Source of the DNA: Penicillium oxalicum
Lineage: Eukaryota; Ascomycota; Eurotiomycetes; Eurotiales; Aspergillaceae
Direction of reading: 5' to 3'
DNA: 64,000 nucleotides
Assembly: GCF_001723175.1 (NCBI RefSeq)
Contig: NC_064652.1
Coordinates: 3,968,001-4,032,000, forward strand
The position numbers and the translations under genes were made by a program. Of the stretch, positions 35,464 to 49,700 are shown piece after piece. Each line of letters begins with the position of its first letter. Within the stretch, counting starts at the first letter, position 1. Below the pieces are notes generated by a model, which saw only the letters and a program-made list of their open reading frames with translations, made no database searches and had not been told where the DNA came from.

Positions 35464-35849
35464 ATGGGCTCCGATACAATGCGCAGCTATCGCTCCTCCC
35501 AAGGGACATTTTTCGGAGGCTTTGATCCTCGACACGCCTACCGGTTTCGAGGCGACGGCCGCCACGGCGGAATGGGCGGCGCCCTCAAAATCGTTTTTCT
35601 AGGCATGATGACCTATTTCATTGCCAAAAAAGCCTTCCGGTAAGCCAGACGATATGTAATGCAGTGGACCGGTGGGGAGATGACCAAGCTGACAGCTTCC
35701 CTAGCTCAAGCCAGCATCCTCCTACCGATTTCAATGCCCCTGTTCAATCAGTTCCACAGCGTGCCCAACGTCCCTCCGATTCTCGGCTTCAGGGCCCTGT
35801 GTCACCGGCTTCGAATCATCCCAGTGGAGACTCAGCATCACCGGAGTAG
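35464..35849 (+). CDS. Small predicted membrane protein, function unknown
   Basis: I propose two exons (35464-35639 and 35705-35849) removing a 65-nt intron with GTAAGC donor, CTGAC branch site and TTCCCTAG acceptor. This gives 106 residues. The first half is Gly/Arg-rich (GGFDPRHAYRFRGDGRHGG), then one hydrophobic segment of about 17 residues (ALKIVFLGMMTYFIA) with KKAFR after it, a single-pass pattern with positive flank. The second half is Ser/Pro/Gln-rich and looks disordered. Without splicing the frame would stop after FR at residue 59, so a 59-residue form is the alternative. I recognise no family. It lies between the regulator and the flavoenzyme and may have nothing to do with the cluster. 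Confidence 0.55.
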
Positions 35850-36096
35850 AGGTTCTCAGTTAGGAGATATCGTCAGAGGACTTGGTTGATTGAATGTACT
35901 GTATCTGCTCTTCAGTTGATTAGGAACCTAGAACATTTTCGTATTCTGTTTATTTATTCAGGCGATATCTTGGCATCAAAAGAGAAAGAAGAGAAGATGA
36001 GAGTTCCAAAGTTGCATTTGACTCTATTACGGCTTTGGAAAAGACTATTGATGCCCGGCTACACATCTTGATTTCTAGCAGCTCCTAAGTAATTCA

Positions 36097-37995
<1,899 letters not shown>

Positions 37996-38339
37996 CTTTG
38001 CGTGTCGTGGGATGTGCAATAATCAATGATGTGAATAGGTCGAAAAACATCCGTTAGTCCCATTCGGAGTACTTCTTTATAGGTCCGGGCACATCCACGT
38101 TGTGAACTCTGGCACTGACCCTGTATGGGTGGGTCTGTTTTACGGGGCTGAATTCGGCTTATTCCAACCCGGCTGATCATTTCACTTCGCTCGAGAATTT
38201 TCCCGTTGAGAGCCCTATTGTAATGATGCCGTTCAGACCCGTAATCCGACCTTCGATCAAAAAATCCTTCGCCTTGACTGTACCTACAGTGACTATGCTC
38301 CATCTTACTCAATGCCACAATCCCGAAGGTATGAATCAT

Positions 38340-39130
38340 GATGTGCGATTCATTTCCTCTTAAAGAGCATGTAATAGGTGCTATCCACGGACTTGGTATT
38401 CGTGATGCAATCAACTGTCAAGGTGAGCTTGTTCAAGTGTACTTGCAGGTATCCGCGCCACAAGCTGGAGGGGGTGGGCGTAGTCAAAGATTGCCACTGC
38501 CCCAAGTTTCTTTGATACGGTCGAAACCGCGCGGCGAACAAGGAACGGCAGAAGCGGGACCGGATCTTGAAAATCTAGTCTCTATTGCTCGCAGGGCGAC
38601 TGTGTGGCTTACAATCATGGCAGTAGAATCATCAAGGCCCCCTTTGCGGTTACCCTCCCCAGTAGACTGATACCGTGGCCCGTGCTTCCAGCGCGGATGA
38701 TGGAAGACGCAAATGAAGACCGTCATCAAGAGTAAGGCCAGCCGTGGCGGGACGGATTCCTAGCATAGTAATTCTTCGGAAAGACATCTCTGTCGGGACC
38801 TTCCGCACCAGCCAAACGGAGATAGCAACATACTCTGCGGAAGCACCATTGTCCTATCGGATGGGATTTTTGCTAAACACGCGACCGCGCACACGTAATC
38901 TCCCATTCGAAACAGCAGACGATCAGCTGAAGACCCCCATGCATGGATGATTCATGAGAAGTCGCAGCCTCAAGTCGCTCCGGCACTCGGAGACATTGTC
39001 GGCGGACTTGCCATCGCCGGTTTGAGTATCACATCACCCACACGGGCCGACACATCGTTATCATATCTCTCTGGAAAAGAACCGGCTTCCATGATAGATA
39101 CATGGCCAGCATCCTGGACATTCAGGGTAC
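38340..39130 (-). pseudogene. Dead trans-enoyl reductase copy
   Basis: Minus-strand fragments in shifting frames align in order with the intact enoyl reductase at 60855-62018. MSPSAGAT, then an in-frame stop (38970-38972) and GCDF match MSPSPGATAGLDF. After a frame shift, NPIR, a TAG (38854-38856) and DNGASAEYVAI match NPDRRDNGAFAEYVAV. SPRGFDRIKE matches SPHNFNRLQQ, and LTLTVDCITNTKSVDS matches LAFAIDCISSTDSM. At least two nonsense codons and several frame changes make it non-functional. The N-terminal end is uncertain and may extend to 39.2 kb. It lies upstream of the flavoenzyme gene on the same strand and implies that a second PKS partner, or a duplicated arm of this cluster, once existed here. 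Confidence 0.75.
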
Positions 39131-40242
39131 GTAGTGTGGGTGGGAGTTCTATCGTGAGGACCATTTCTATCTGCTGTTTTGCTTCCGTTATGGTGGCGAT
39201 GCAATTGATCCGATCAAAAGTCGCCTTTGCAACCCAAATTAGGGTTGATTTTTCACTCTTTGCCTCCCCAGACCTCCCACCCCCCCCACGCCTTTCTTTT
39301 TGGGTACGTCGGTTGTAAGTTCTTCCCTCTGTAGGTCTGGGTAAAATGCTGGTGGTTTTGGCTCCCCGATGTCTTCGCTGCAGGAAGCAGAACACCGGAA
39401 ATGCACTTGTATCTCCGTAGAATGTAACTAGACAGAACACCGAGGGCTAATGCCCGTTGTGGCTCCATTCATTCCGATAAACCCTTCATTCTAATTCTTC
39501 GTTTCGCTCAACCCCGCACTTATTGCTTATTGCGCGGGATCAGATGCTTGTTGCACGTAGCCGAGTCTCCAAGGGCGAGTCCCTTCACGCACAGACCATA
39601 CGCGATCCGTCACTGTTGCTGACCAGCGTCTCTCCCCTTGGTCGGATAAATCGTCCTGCCCATATCAGGTCACCCAAGATCCTCGTCTGGCCCCAAAGGT
39701 GATCCGGCCTTTCGATGTATGTCAAATCTGTGGCGACCGAAACGTGCATGATTTAACAGACTGTATGTTTTGAGCCAATAGACAGTCACAGTGGATTAGT
39801 GGAGTCGGAACATTGTGACCGGAGTAATGGAGCCAAATAGATGATCTAGCACCGAATAGTGTGGGGCCCGTTACCATCGGCACCAAAGCCGTGCACTTTC
39901 TACGGTCGCCGGGTTTGACCAAATGCGGCCTCGCGTGACTTCACGTTAGAATTAGTGCTGATGACTCGGAGAGGATGGCCCAGCCATGTAAAACGGCCCC
40001 CAAGCTTGCGGGAGGCCTGATCTCCAGGGCGGTTCCCAAAAAGAGTGCTTCGATCTAGCCCTGGGATCGAGCTGCCTATCGGCAACATCTGAACCGCCGC
40101 CCCCAACACACAAACTTCCAGGGCGCTGTCAAGTTTATATTCTTCCGAATTCCTGATCTACATCTCCTCGCCTGCCCCACAGCCATTGGCGCAGGATTCG
40201 GGAACGTCCACGTGTGGAGCCTTTAATTCACCGACAGCGAAT
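39131..40242. other. Intergenic, promoter side of regulator 2
   Basis: About 1.1 kb. It includes the promoter of the regulator at 40243, with a CCACGTG box at 40208-40214 close to the ATG. No other gene is supported. Confidence 0.45.
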
Positions 40243-43093
40243 ATGAAACCAAACAAGCCCAGGTATATTGCATGCTCACATTGCTCCAAGGCGAAAGCCC
40301 GTTGTGATCGGAAGGTAGACAGCCAATTTAATTTCATCGTGCCCCCTTGGTCAGTCCACAAATATCTAACCACTAGAAGGTACCCTGTTCTCGCTGTGTC
40401 AGTAAAAAACTTGTCTGCCACCCTCGCTCTGCTCGTCGAGCCATTCACACCCCAACTGAACAGCATTTGCGATGGCTACAGCCTGGCGATGTTCCACGCA
40501 GAGACGAGCAGCAGACCATATCACTTGCGCAACAGACGCCCGTTGATGCGGATAACACTATGGTAACCGGGACCGATATGAGACCCGACAGTCCAGATGT
40601 CTCATCACAGCTTCAATCAACCGGGGCCTCCTACATCAGTGCGGATAAGATGACACATCTGTCAACCGAATGGTTACACCAGATCACCCCCGAGTCCTCA
40701 ATGCATATGCCTCTGAATGTGACACTGGATCAGGATGGCACACATCAGTCATCGCCCGATCTAGACCTGATCAACGAGCTCATAGGTTATCCTGCGTGTG
40801 ATGACCTGGGAACAACCTACATGGTGTTTGTCGGCATCGGACCGACTGACAGTCCACCGCTGTCACCTAGCAGGGATGGGCGGAGCGTCAAAGGCCAAAA
40901 CAACCGCCTTGTGCCCCTATGTCCAGGTCATCCACGGCACTGGAGTGAGGATTTCAGTGGCCAGATGCGCATCAGCATGCAACGGTTCGAACAGACCATC
41001 AACTTGCGTCAACCTTGGACTACTAGTTGCAGTGAGACCCGGGTATCCCTTTCCTACCCGTCAGCTATGAACCCCATCACAGAAACCACGCGTGATAGCC
41101 TCGTTGCAGTCTCTCAGGTTCTATTGCTGCAGACTCGAAGCATTCACTTGTGGGAGAATGGTCGCAATAGCCGAAGGCTCAGCTCCGGGAATCTTGCAGT
41201 TTTGAATTTGCCACCGGCAAAAGTACTCGACAGCTTGTTGCGAGCCTATACATCCTGCTTTGACCAATACTTTGGACTGTTGAGTAGTGAATTGCAAGAT
41301 CCTAATGACATCATGACCCACCCAGAGCACGACTTGAAGGCTGCCGGCATACTGCTTTTGCTGATGATCGCCATCGGAGCAACAGCTAACCCTGAACCTA
41401 AAATGCACATATTTGCTATCGGGATGGCAGAAATGTGTCGCACTGCCTTGTGCGACCTGATGGAAGACGAATTATCAGACACGAGGCCAGATATACTGTC
41501 ACATTGTGCCCTATTGCTTCTCTATCTGGGGATGTGGTCTGGTGAAAGATGGCTGATGCGGGTAGGTCCTCAATTTATTTTTCAGTCTATTCTGTTTCCT
41601 TTTTTCTTTCAGTTCAATAGCTGACCCATGGCTTCACTGACGATAGATCATCTGCGCGCACCGGCAAATATACACCCAGGCAAGTTCCATCGCTGGTCTT
41701 CAAAGAGGAATGGTAATGCTGAACAGAATATCCGTAGTTACTACACCGATGTCCACTCTCACTCGATACAAATGATTCCCTTCAGAAGTTACACAGCGAT
41801 CCAAATTTGAGCCAGCAATGGCAGCATTGGAAGGAGCAAGAGATGCAATCGCGGTCAGTAGGGTGCTGACTTACCGTTTCACTGTTAATCACACTGACTA
41901 AATAGAATAGACTCACGTACGCGTGGATGGTAACAGACCAGGAATGGAGCCTTGTCTACGATACCCCCTCAAACTTCTCGGTGGACATGATGACCCAATC
42001 GCTGCCCAACAGCGAGAGTCTCTGGAGAGCGACATCTGAAGGCGACTGGGCAGCTCTAGCCCCCGACATATTCGGGACCCAGGCCCCTACCTGTCTATGT
42101 GATCTGTATACATCCTTCATGAACCACGAACTTCGACCAGGACGTTCGACGCTTCCTCTGCAGTATCTGCGCCTACTACTTGTGCCTCTACACGGCATGG
42201 TGATTCATCTGCGGCAGTGGCTGCAGTCATTCCCCAACTGCCCCGTGCGTTGGCGCAAGAATAACCAGGGACTCTCCAACCCAGCAATCCACGCCCAGCT
42301 CGACCAGGTACAGGCTCTGCTACCTGAATGGTATGACCTGGCCATTCATTCGACAAACACTTCCCCCGCATTTGTATCCATGCTCGTCATGTACCATCTC
42401 ATAGCCCTGAACGCCATGGCCAGCTTCCCAAATATCGAAGATGCTCTGCTGCGTGGCCCCCTTGATCGATCCCAGCTGCCCAACCCTCGCGGGTCTGACC
42501 CGTGTCCCCTGGGTACCTGTCAGTCAACTATCGCGGAAGATAGTGCAGAAGAGGCCCTTTTCCACTGCGGCCAGGTATTGCGTCTTGTGCGGCTTATGCC
42601 ACCGTCAGATCAGCCACTTTGGTGGTCAGCCGTCGTGTACCGCATTGCGCTGATCACCATATTTCTGTCAATAAAACGTCATCCCCATCACTGGTTGCCT
42701 GCGGTCATGCTTGGGCAGATGTTTCATGATACGACTAGTAGCTCAGGTACCAGCACCGACGGTAGTGGTGTGTCCTTGATGAGCAACCCGTTGTTTACCG
42801 ATCGGGTCGATGCCCAACCGCATCACCGCCCTGTTATCCTCAACCACGTGGCACCGAATGACAATGAGCTTCTACAATTCACCAAGTACAGAGAGGGCGA
42901 GCCTTGTCTCGCCGTTTGTGATGGTCAGCTTATTGAGTTGAGGCACCCTCGCGATGTTATGAGCTTTTTCATCGATCTGGTGGATGGAGGACATCTACCG
43001 GCACTCCACGCCACAAACTTTCAAGCCAGTGTCAAGGATTCTCTGGAACGGCTGGCTGACCGATGGGGGTTCCTATCTCTGCATAAGACATGA
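40243..43093 (+). CDS. Zn2Cys6 transcription factor 2
   Basis: Five exons (40243-40314, 40380-41561, 41647-41733, 41786-41853, 41911-43093) give 863 residues. Cysteines 11, 14, 21, 27, 30 and 37 form C-x2-C-x6-C-x5-C-x2-C-x6-C; intron 1 splits the cluster between Cys3 and Cys4. The middle homology region spans exons 2-5: LSHCALLLLYLGMWSGERW, QQWQHWKEQEMQSR, LTYAWMVTDQEW, YDTPSNFSV. Introns 2-4 were placed by frame and branch sites (ACTGAC before the acceptors of introns 2 and 4). It lacks a clear dimerisation coil. It faces the 3' end of the PKS-NRPS gene and is the regulator nearest the core, so it is the best candidate for pathway-specific activator. Exon 3 boundaries are the least certain. 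Confidence 0.85.
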
Positions 43094-43714
43094 GGCATTA
43101 AATAGCGTCCTGAAGGAGAAGGAAAATGTTTTTCCGCCCCTACCTTTAGATCAAGAACATCACATATTGTATTCAATTGATTGGGCTAGTAATGCACATT
43201 TCTAGAACAGTTGAAATATAAAGCGGCCAGCATGTAAGAATTACTTTTCTTGAGGTGAATCTATCAACTATATAGATGACCATAATGTAAGATAGGGCTC
43301 ATCCATACGCAAATTCCGCTACTTTTAGTATATCACCATCGAAAGAGAAGCATGGGATAGGAGATGCTCTATCTTCAACCGCCTTCTTGAATTTTTGATG
43401 TTAGTACATGATCTGCCCTACTTCAGGATTATTTCGAGGTGGTAAGATAATGCATTCAATGTGGACAATATAGTATAAACCTCGCCTTACAACTAGATTT
43501 CCGATCCATTCAATGTTGGAGGCGCAAAATATAACTGGGTCAGATTTGAATGGTTTACGCCAGTAGAGAAGAGATAGATATAAATAATTCCGAAGATCAT
43601 CGCAGGGGATGTAGATGTAAATACATAGAAAGGACTCATGGTTTCAGCTCCATCTAGACAAAAAAGCCCAAAAAGCAGACTCGAACCCAAACATCAAGAT
43701 AAATACTTGCCAAC
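43094..43714. other. Convergent 3' intergenic region
   Basis: About 620 AT-rich bases between the stop of regulator 2 and the stop of the PKS-NRPS gene, on opposite strands. It should hold both polyadenylation regions. No gene seen. Confidence 0.6.
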
Positions 43715-46700
43715 CTAGGAAGAATGAACCTCACCCAGATACGGGAATTGGAGCGTATCGCCGTTCTCCACCAAGCTCTCCAGATAAGAGGAGATCAAAG
43801 GATCCATTCCCTCCTTCAGGGCTCGTTCAAGCCAGTCCAATATCTCCATCTCTGAGAATTTCTCGCCGTACATTTCTTCCATATGCTTCGCCATCGCTGC
43901 AAAGGCGACTTTCTTTCCACTTGAATGATGTTGGAAGTGCACCTTAGCCTCACGCCCAGTCTGAGATTGTCCCCGACCAAGGCCCAGAGCGACCGTGGAC
44001 GAGACCAGGTCCTGCGCCACTTCTTCTACTTTTTTGAAATCAAAAAAGCCTTCAACGCGGGAAAATTTTGGGAGACATTTCATCTTCAGCGAGTATCGCA
44101 GGATTGCATTGAGTGCATCTGACGCTGGTGCTCGATCACCAATCACCACGCACGGACGGTGAATCTCAATCCGCATAGATGCGTGATTAGAAATCCGCTG
44201 CAGGAACTGTTTACTTGCCCATTTGGATGCGGTATAACCTTCCACACCGGTAGTGGGTGGTTGAGTGGGAACGGGGCCTGGCAGAGGGGCGGTGTTACCT
44301 GTAAGCAATGGAACCCGGGGCGAGGAGATGTACAATAAGGGAATAGAGTGGGGAACACATAAGGAGGCCAAAAATTGAGTTGAGTGTACATTCGCCTCTC
44401 GGACAGATGTGTAGTTGTTGAGACAGTGGCCGTTGGCGCCAGCGTGGATGACCACATCAATACTTTTTTGCAATGCGAGACACTCTGACGGGGAAAGACC
44501 CAGGGTGGGAGAGGAAAGGCTGCCCGTATAGTGAACGACCTTGGGATCAGGTGGTAGATGACCCTGTTCGTCTGGGAGAATGGCCACACAGTGGACTTGA
44601 CGGATATGGACGTTCTGGAGTAGTTCCTTCAGGATGGACCCGCCGAGAAATCCAGTAGCCCCGGTCATCAAGACCTCAATACGCTCGTCGTCATCCACTG
44701 GAGATCGTTCGACGGCGCCTATTGCATCTTGAGCAATGGTAATAAGCGACTCAGGAATGGCAGTCTCAGCCTCCCAGTCAATTAATTTGCTCTTGACTGT
44801 CTGGCGGTCCCGCTGAAGGTCAACCAGCATAGTCATCTTTTGTAAAGTCGATGCCTCATACAGCTCACGTGTGGTGATGGAGGTTCCCATAGATTCTTTG
44901 ATTACGTGCTGCAGCTTGAGCAACCGCAGCGAATTTCCACCTTCGAGGAAAAAGTCTGACTCCGCCATCAGCGGGTGTGAGGTTGGAGGTAAGACCTTCT
45001 CCCACAGAATACGTAATTCACTCTGCCGAAGGCTCAACTTGGGCGCAGTCTGCGGATTGTATAAATCCTGACTGGGTGCAGAAAATGGCAAGGTTGCAAG
45101 AGCATTGCGGTCAATTTTGCCATTACTGTTGCAAGGAAGGTCGTCATCAATGATAACCTGAGACGGACACATATATTGCGGCAGAGGTAGCCCTGCTAAC
45201 AATTGGGTGATAATGGCAGGCTCAATATCATCTCTCTGGTTCACCAAAGGCGTAGCATAGGCCACCAGCGCATCATCTCGTACGGTGACCACGACTGTTG
45301 AAAATAGCGAAGCGCCGACCTCTAGAAGAGCTTTTTCCACTTCTTCCAGCTCGATGCGAAGGCCTCGCACTTTGACTTGTGTACTCCCCTCTAGGCGACC
45401 AAGGAAGACAAGAGAGCCATCAGCTGTCAATTGACCCTGATCGCCAGTTCGATACCAACGGGTTGACGATCCGTCAATAAAGAATGCCCGTGCTGTCTCT
45501 TCCGGCGACTCCCAGTAGCCAAGTGCCAGCCCGGCACCCCCGATACAGATTTCGCCTCGAAATCCCACAGGCTGAGTTCGTCCAGAGAAGTCAACGATGC
45601 GTAGGGTGTAGTTTGGAATTGCCTTGCCCACCGTGCTCTCCAATTTGAACACGTCTTCCTTCAGCGAGATACGGTGGAAAGTCGCTGCTGCAGTGATCTC
45701 AGTTGGACCATAGCAATTCAGACAAGATAGGTTTGCCAGACCCAGTCGGTGAAATTCGCGCATTAGGGGAGGCTGGACCACCTCGCCGCCCATACATGCC
45801 CAACGCCAGTCGACACACTGCACTAACGAGTCCCATCCATAGTGCAGCCAGGTGAGATACTCGGATGGCGTGGCAATGGTTATGGTGATCCGATGCTTGC
45901 TCATTAGCTGAGTGATATGGAGTGCATCCCGCCGTGACTCGTACGGCACAATGGACAAGATGCCACCAGTGCATAGAGCACAGAATGTTTGAATGATAGA
46001 CATATCGAAGCCTAGCGAGCTCTGTTGCAGGACCTTCTCGCATCCCGGGCGTAGATTTAGTTCGTGGATCTTGAGCGCAATGTGATTCACAAAGTTAGCC
46101 TGCGTCAAGACCACTCCTTTGGGCTTTCCGACAGAGCCGCTGGTGTACAGTAAAACAGCTGGAGCTTCAGGTCGGGCATTGCACGGAACCCTCTCCTTCG
46201 CCGCCTCAACATCATCTACGCTGATGATGGGCATGCGATTGCCCTCGCTTCCGGCACCGAGTTGGCTAGCCAGCTCGATAGTCGCATCATGACAAATCAC
46301 CACGCTGGGTCGAGCGCTGTCGATGATTGCGGCATGACGTGCCGGAGGAAGACTGATGTCTAGTGGGATATAGAGTGCCCCAATATGCAAGATGGCTAGC
46401 ATAGAGGCTGTAAAGTCAACAGAAGGCCGGCATAAGACGGCAACCCGCAAACTAGTTGTGTGTCCAACGGTCCTGAGGGCAGAGGCGATAGAATTCACAC
46501 GATCAGTGAGCTGGTCGTAGGTGAGTGATTGATCACCGTCACAAATGGCCAAATTCTCACAGTTTGTCTCATGTATTGCTTGAAACTGTTGAGACAATGT
46601 CGCTGGCCAGCTAAAGTCAACCTGAGGGCCCTGACCCAGACGGACAGCGTCAATCACAGCTATGGGAGCGTGGATAGGAATTTTCGCAACGGTCATATAT

Positions 46701-49700
46701 GTGTTTGAGACCACGCCTTCCAGAATCTGGACATAAGTATCGAGAATGGTGCGAGTCGCAGCTGCGTCATACAAGGATTCCTGGCATGACATATCCAGGA
46801 TAAAGCCCTCGGAGTGGTACTCAATAATGCCTAAGCTGAGGTCGTAGGGGTTCTTTGCATCCTGCGCATCGAGCAGTGTTAAGGAACTACCAGCAAAAGG
46901 TAGCTTCTTGGCCACCCTCAGTTGATAGTTGATGGCGGCCTGGAATAAGGGGGTATGGGAGGATGATCTCGCCACGTGTAAATCATCAAGTATCATGTCA
47001 AAGGGCACCGCCGAGTTTTGCACCGCTCCCAAGACTTTCCGAGCCGTGCCCTGGGCAATTTGTGAGAACTTGGCATTTGGAGAGACGTGGAAGCGTACGG
47101 GAAGCATGTTCATAAAGAATCCCACCGTTTCTGCGAACTCGCCATCCAACCGGTTAGCGTCCGCCACGCCGATACAGATATCATCTACTCCAGCCAATTG
47201 GGAGAGCATGACCTGAAAGACAGCCAGGTGAAAGTGAAAGGCGGTAATACGCAGTTTCTGGCATGACGCTTTCATTGCCTGTGCAACCTCATAGCCGATC
47301 TCAAGCCGCGAGTAGGTGATTCCGGAGCTCTGCGCGTTAGGGCGTGTCTTGACTCTGGACATGGGTAGCAAGGGGAGAACAGGTGGGACGGAAGAGTACT
47401 CTTGCTTCCAGTACTGTAGCTGCGACTGGAAATGACCAGTCTGTTGTTGCGCAATCTGTTTTCGTGTGTACTCCACATATGTCTTACTGGCATGTTGGAG
47501 TGGCTCCATGTGATAGGCCAAAGCCAGGTCCTGGAAGAAGACACGCCACCCAGTACTGTCCATGATGATATGATGGTAGGAGAAGACCATGGTGTGGGAC
47601 TTCGGAGATAGCGAAAATACAGTCATCGCCATTGTATCGCCTCTTTCAAGGTCCCAGATCCGGGATTTGCCAAGGGCCACCTCGGCGGCGATTTGGTCGG
47701 CGGTGGCATCAGGGACATGCTGAAAACGCACCACAGGAGAGGCCAGAACACCTTGCATGGGCTGGTTGTCTTCCTGGCGTACAAAGTAGCACGTTCGAAG
47801 TGACTCATGATGCTGTGTGGTGACTGTAAAGGCGTCGCGGAGAAGCTCCATGTCGAGGCGGCCATCGATTTCAAACTGAAATACTAGATTATAATCAGTG
47901 GGGTTGTTGAGAAACCGCGAGAGAATATATATGCGTGACTGGCCAGAGGAAAGACGTTCAGTCTCAATTATATCTGGGCTATAGTCACGATCATCAGGGT
48001 CAATCTGCGCATTAGGACCCTCTTCAACACTGCTATCGCCCTTGTCTCTCTTCTCCACGGTATCGGTAACACTAGGAGAGCTGCTAGTGAATGTTAAGGG
48101 TGTATTTTCGGTACCACCGACCGAGCTGGTCTCCGTACATTCGAGGCCTTCGGATGGGGTGTGCAATGAGCCCTGAGACACATGCAGGGTTGTGCTCTCG
48201 GGCTCGACTTCCTCTTGCTCGGAGGCTTCCTGGCCCCCTTTCTGTGCCAGCAGCTGTTTAGCAGCATTGGTGCAGATGTGGGCAACTGAGTCGCCACCAA
48301 GGATCTTTAGAACGGGAATATCTGCACCCAGCTCACGCAAGAACCAGTTGCGAATATCCACAGCGACCAGGGAGTCGATGCCCAGCTCGATGAGGGACAC
48401 TTGGACTGAGACGCTGCCCACGGGCAACTGCATCATAGTCTCTAGTTTGCTAGAGAAAGCTTTCTGTGTGATCTTCACAGCCTCGTCTTCTGTGCTCACG
48501 TCCATGAGGCGCTCTTTGAGATCCTCTTGTCTGGATCGAGCCACGACTTCATTTTGGAGGTTCGTAGAGGGAAGATAGTGCGAGAATCGCGGGTCTGTGG
48601 CCCATGCAGGCTTGCGGTCTGCTGTGAATGGCTCTGTCAAGGGGTTAATACCGACGCCCACCTCACACGATCGGTGGCTGTTAGGTCTGCCGGAAACTAT
48701 GGCCTCTGCGAATGCATGGTGTACGTCCATCTCCGAGAGGAACCTGAACTCAAACTGAGCCCAGACATCTTTGAGGGTGCCTTTATTTCGGGTCGTGTAG
48801 CCGACATCTGTGACAAAACCAATGTGAATTATTGAGGCAGCAAACCCACGTTCGCGACGTTGGGTGGCAAGGGCGGACATGTACATGTTGGCTGCATGAT
48901 AATTCGATTGCCCCTTGGAGCCCATGATGGCACCACAGGAGGATAACAAGATGAAAAAGTCCAAAGGAGTATTGGCAAATACCTCATCCAGGTACTTGGA
49001 GCCGTTCACCTTTGGATTCAGCGTCTGATTGATCGCGTCGGCATCCATGTTGGCAAACATCCGATCTGTCAGCACCATGGCTGCATTGCAAACACCAGCA
49101 ATAGGGGGCAGAGTGTCTTGGATCCAGCGCACGGTGGTATCGACCGAGGCTCGGTCATTGACATCCATCGATTTGACATGCACAATAGCGCCCTTGTGTC
49201 GCGCATCTGCCAGCCACTGGGAATGGATTTCAGGATTTCGACTAGTGATAACCATTTGTTTCGCTCCATGCCTCAGCATCCACTCACAAATTGACAGACC
49301 GAGACCACCGGCCATTCCAACCATTAGATAGGTCTTCCTGGCATCAAACATAGTGGTCGGGTCGGGGGGCTGAACAACAAGAGTCAAAGAATCTTTGGCT
49401 TTTTCCCAGGAAGTGATGTGAGTAATTTCTTGCAGGGAAGCCTTGGCGCCAGCAATCTGATCCATATTGAACAGTGGGAGGTCACCCGAAAGAGGTAAGG
49501 CTGCATTCAATCTGGGCAAACGACTCAGCAGGCTGTCATATCCGGCAGCAAGTGAGCCACAATCTCGTAGAACGCTGAGCCCTGTTTGGAACACCCAACT
49601 TTCCAGCTCTAGAACTGGCAAATGAGACGGCAGTACTGAATGAATAGCGGAAGTGAGATAGTTGGACGATCCAGAGCAGTTCACAAAGATTGAGTCGTTG

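Noticed and set aside
38744..39318. Two plus-strand frames of 68 and 123 codons
   Set aside because: They are antisense shadows of the broken enoyl reductase. Their resemblance to the antisense frame of the live reductase is what revealed the pseudogene.
41562..41785. Possible frameshift in regulator 2
   Set aside because: Three introns with sound donors and mostly good branch sites restore a continuous frame through the conserved W-x-W...LTYAW region, so no disruption is needed.
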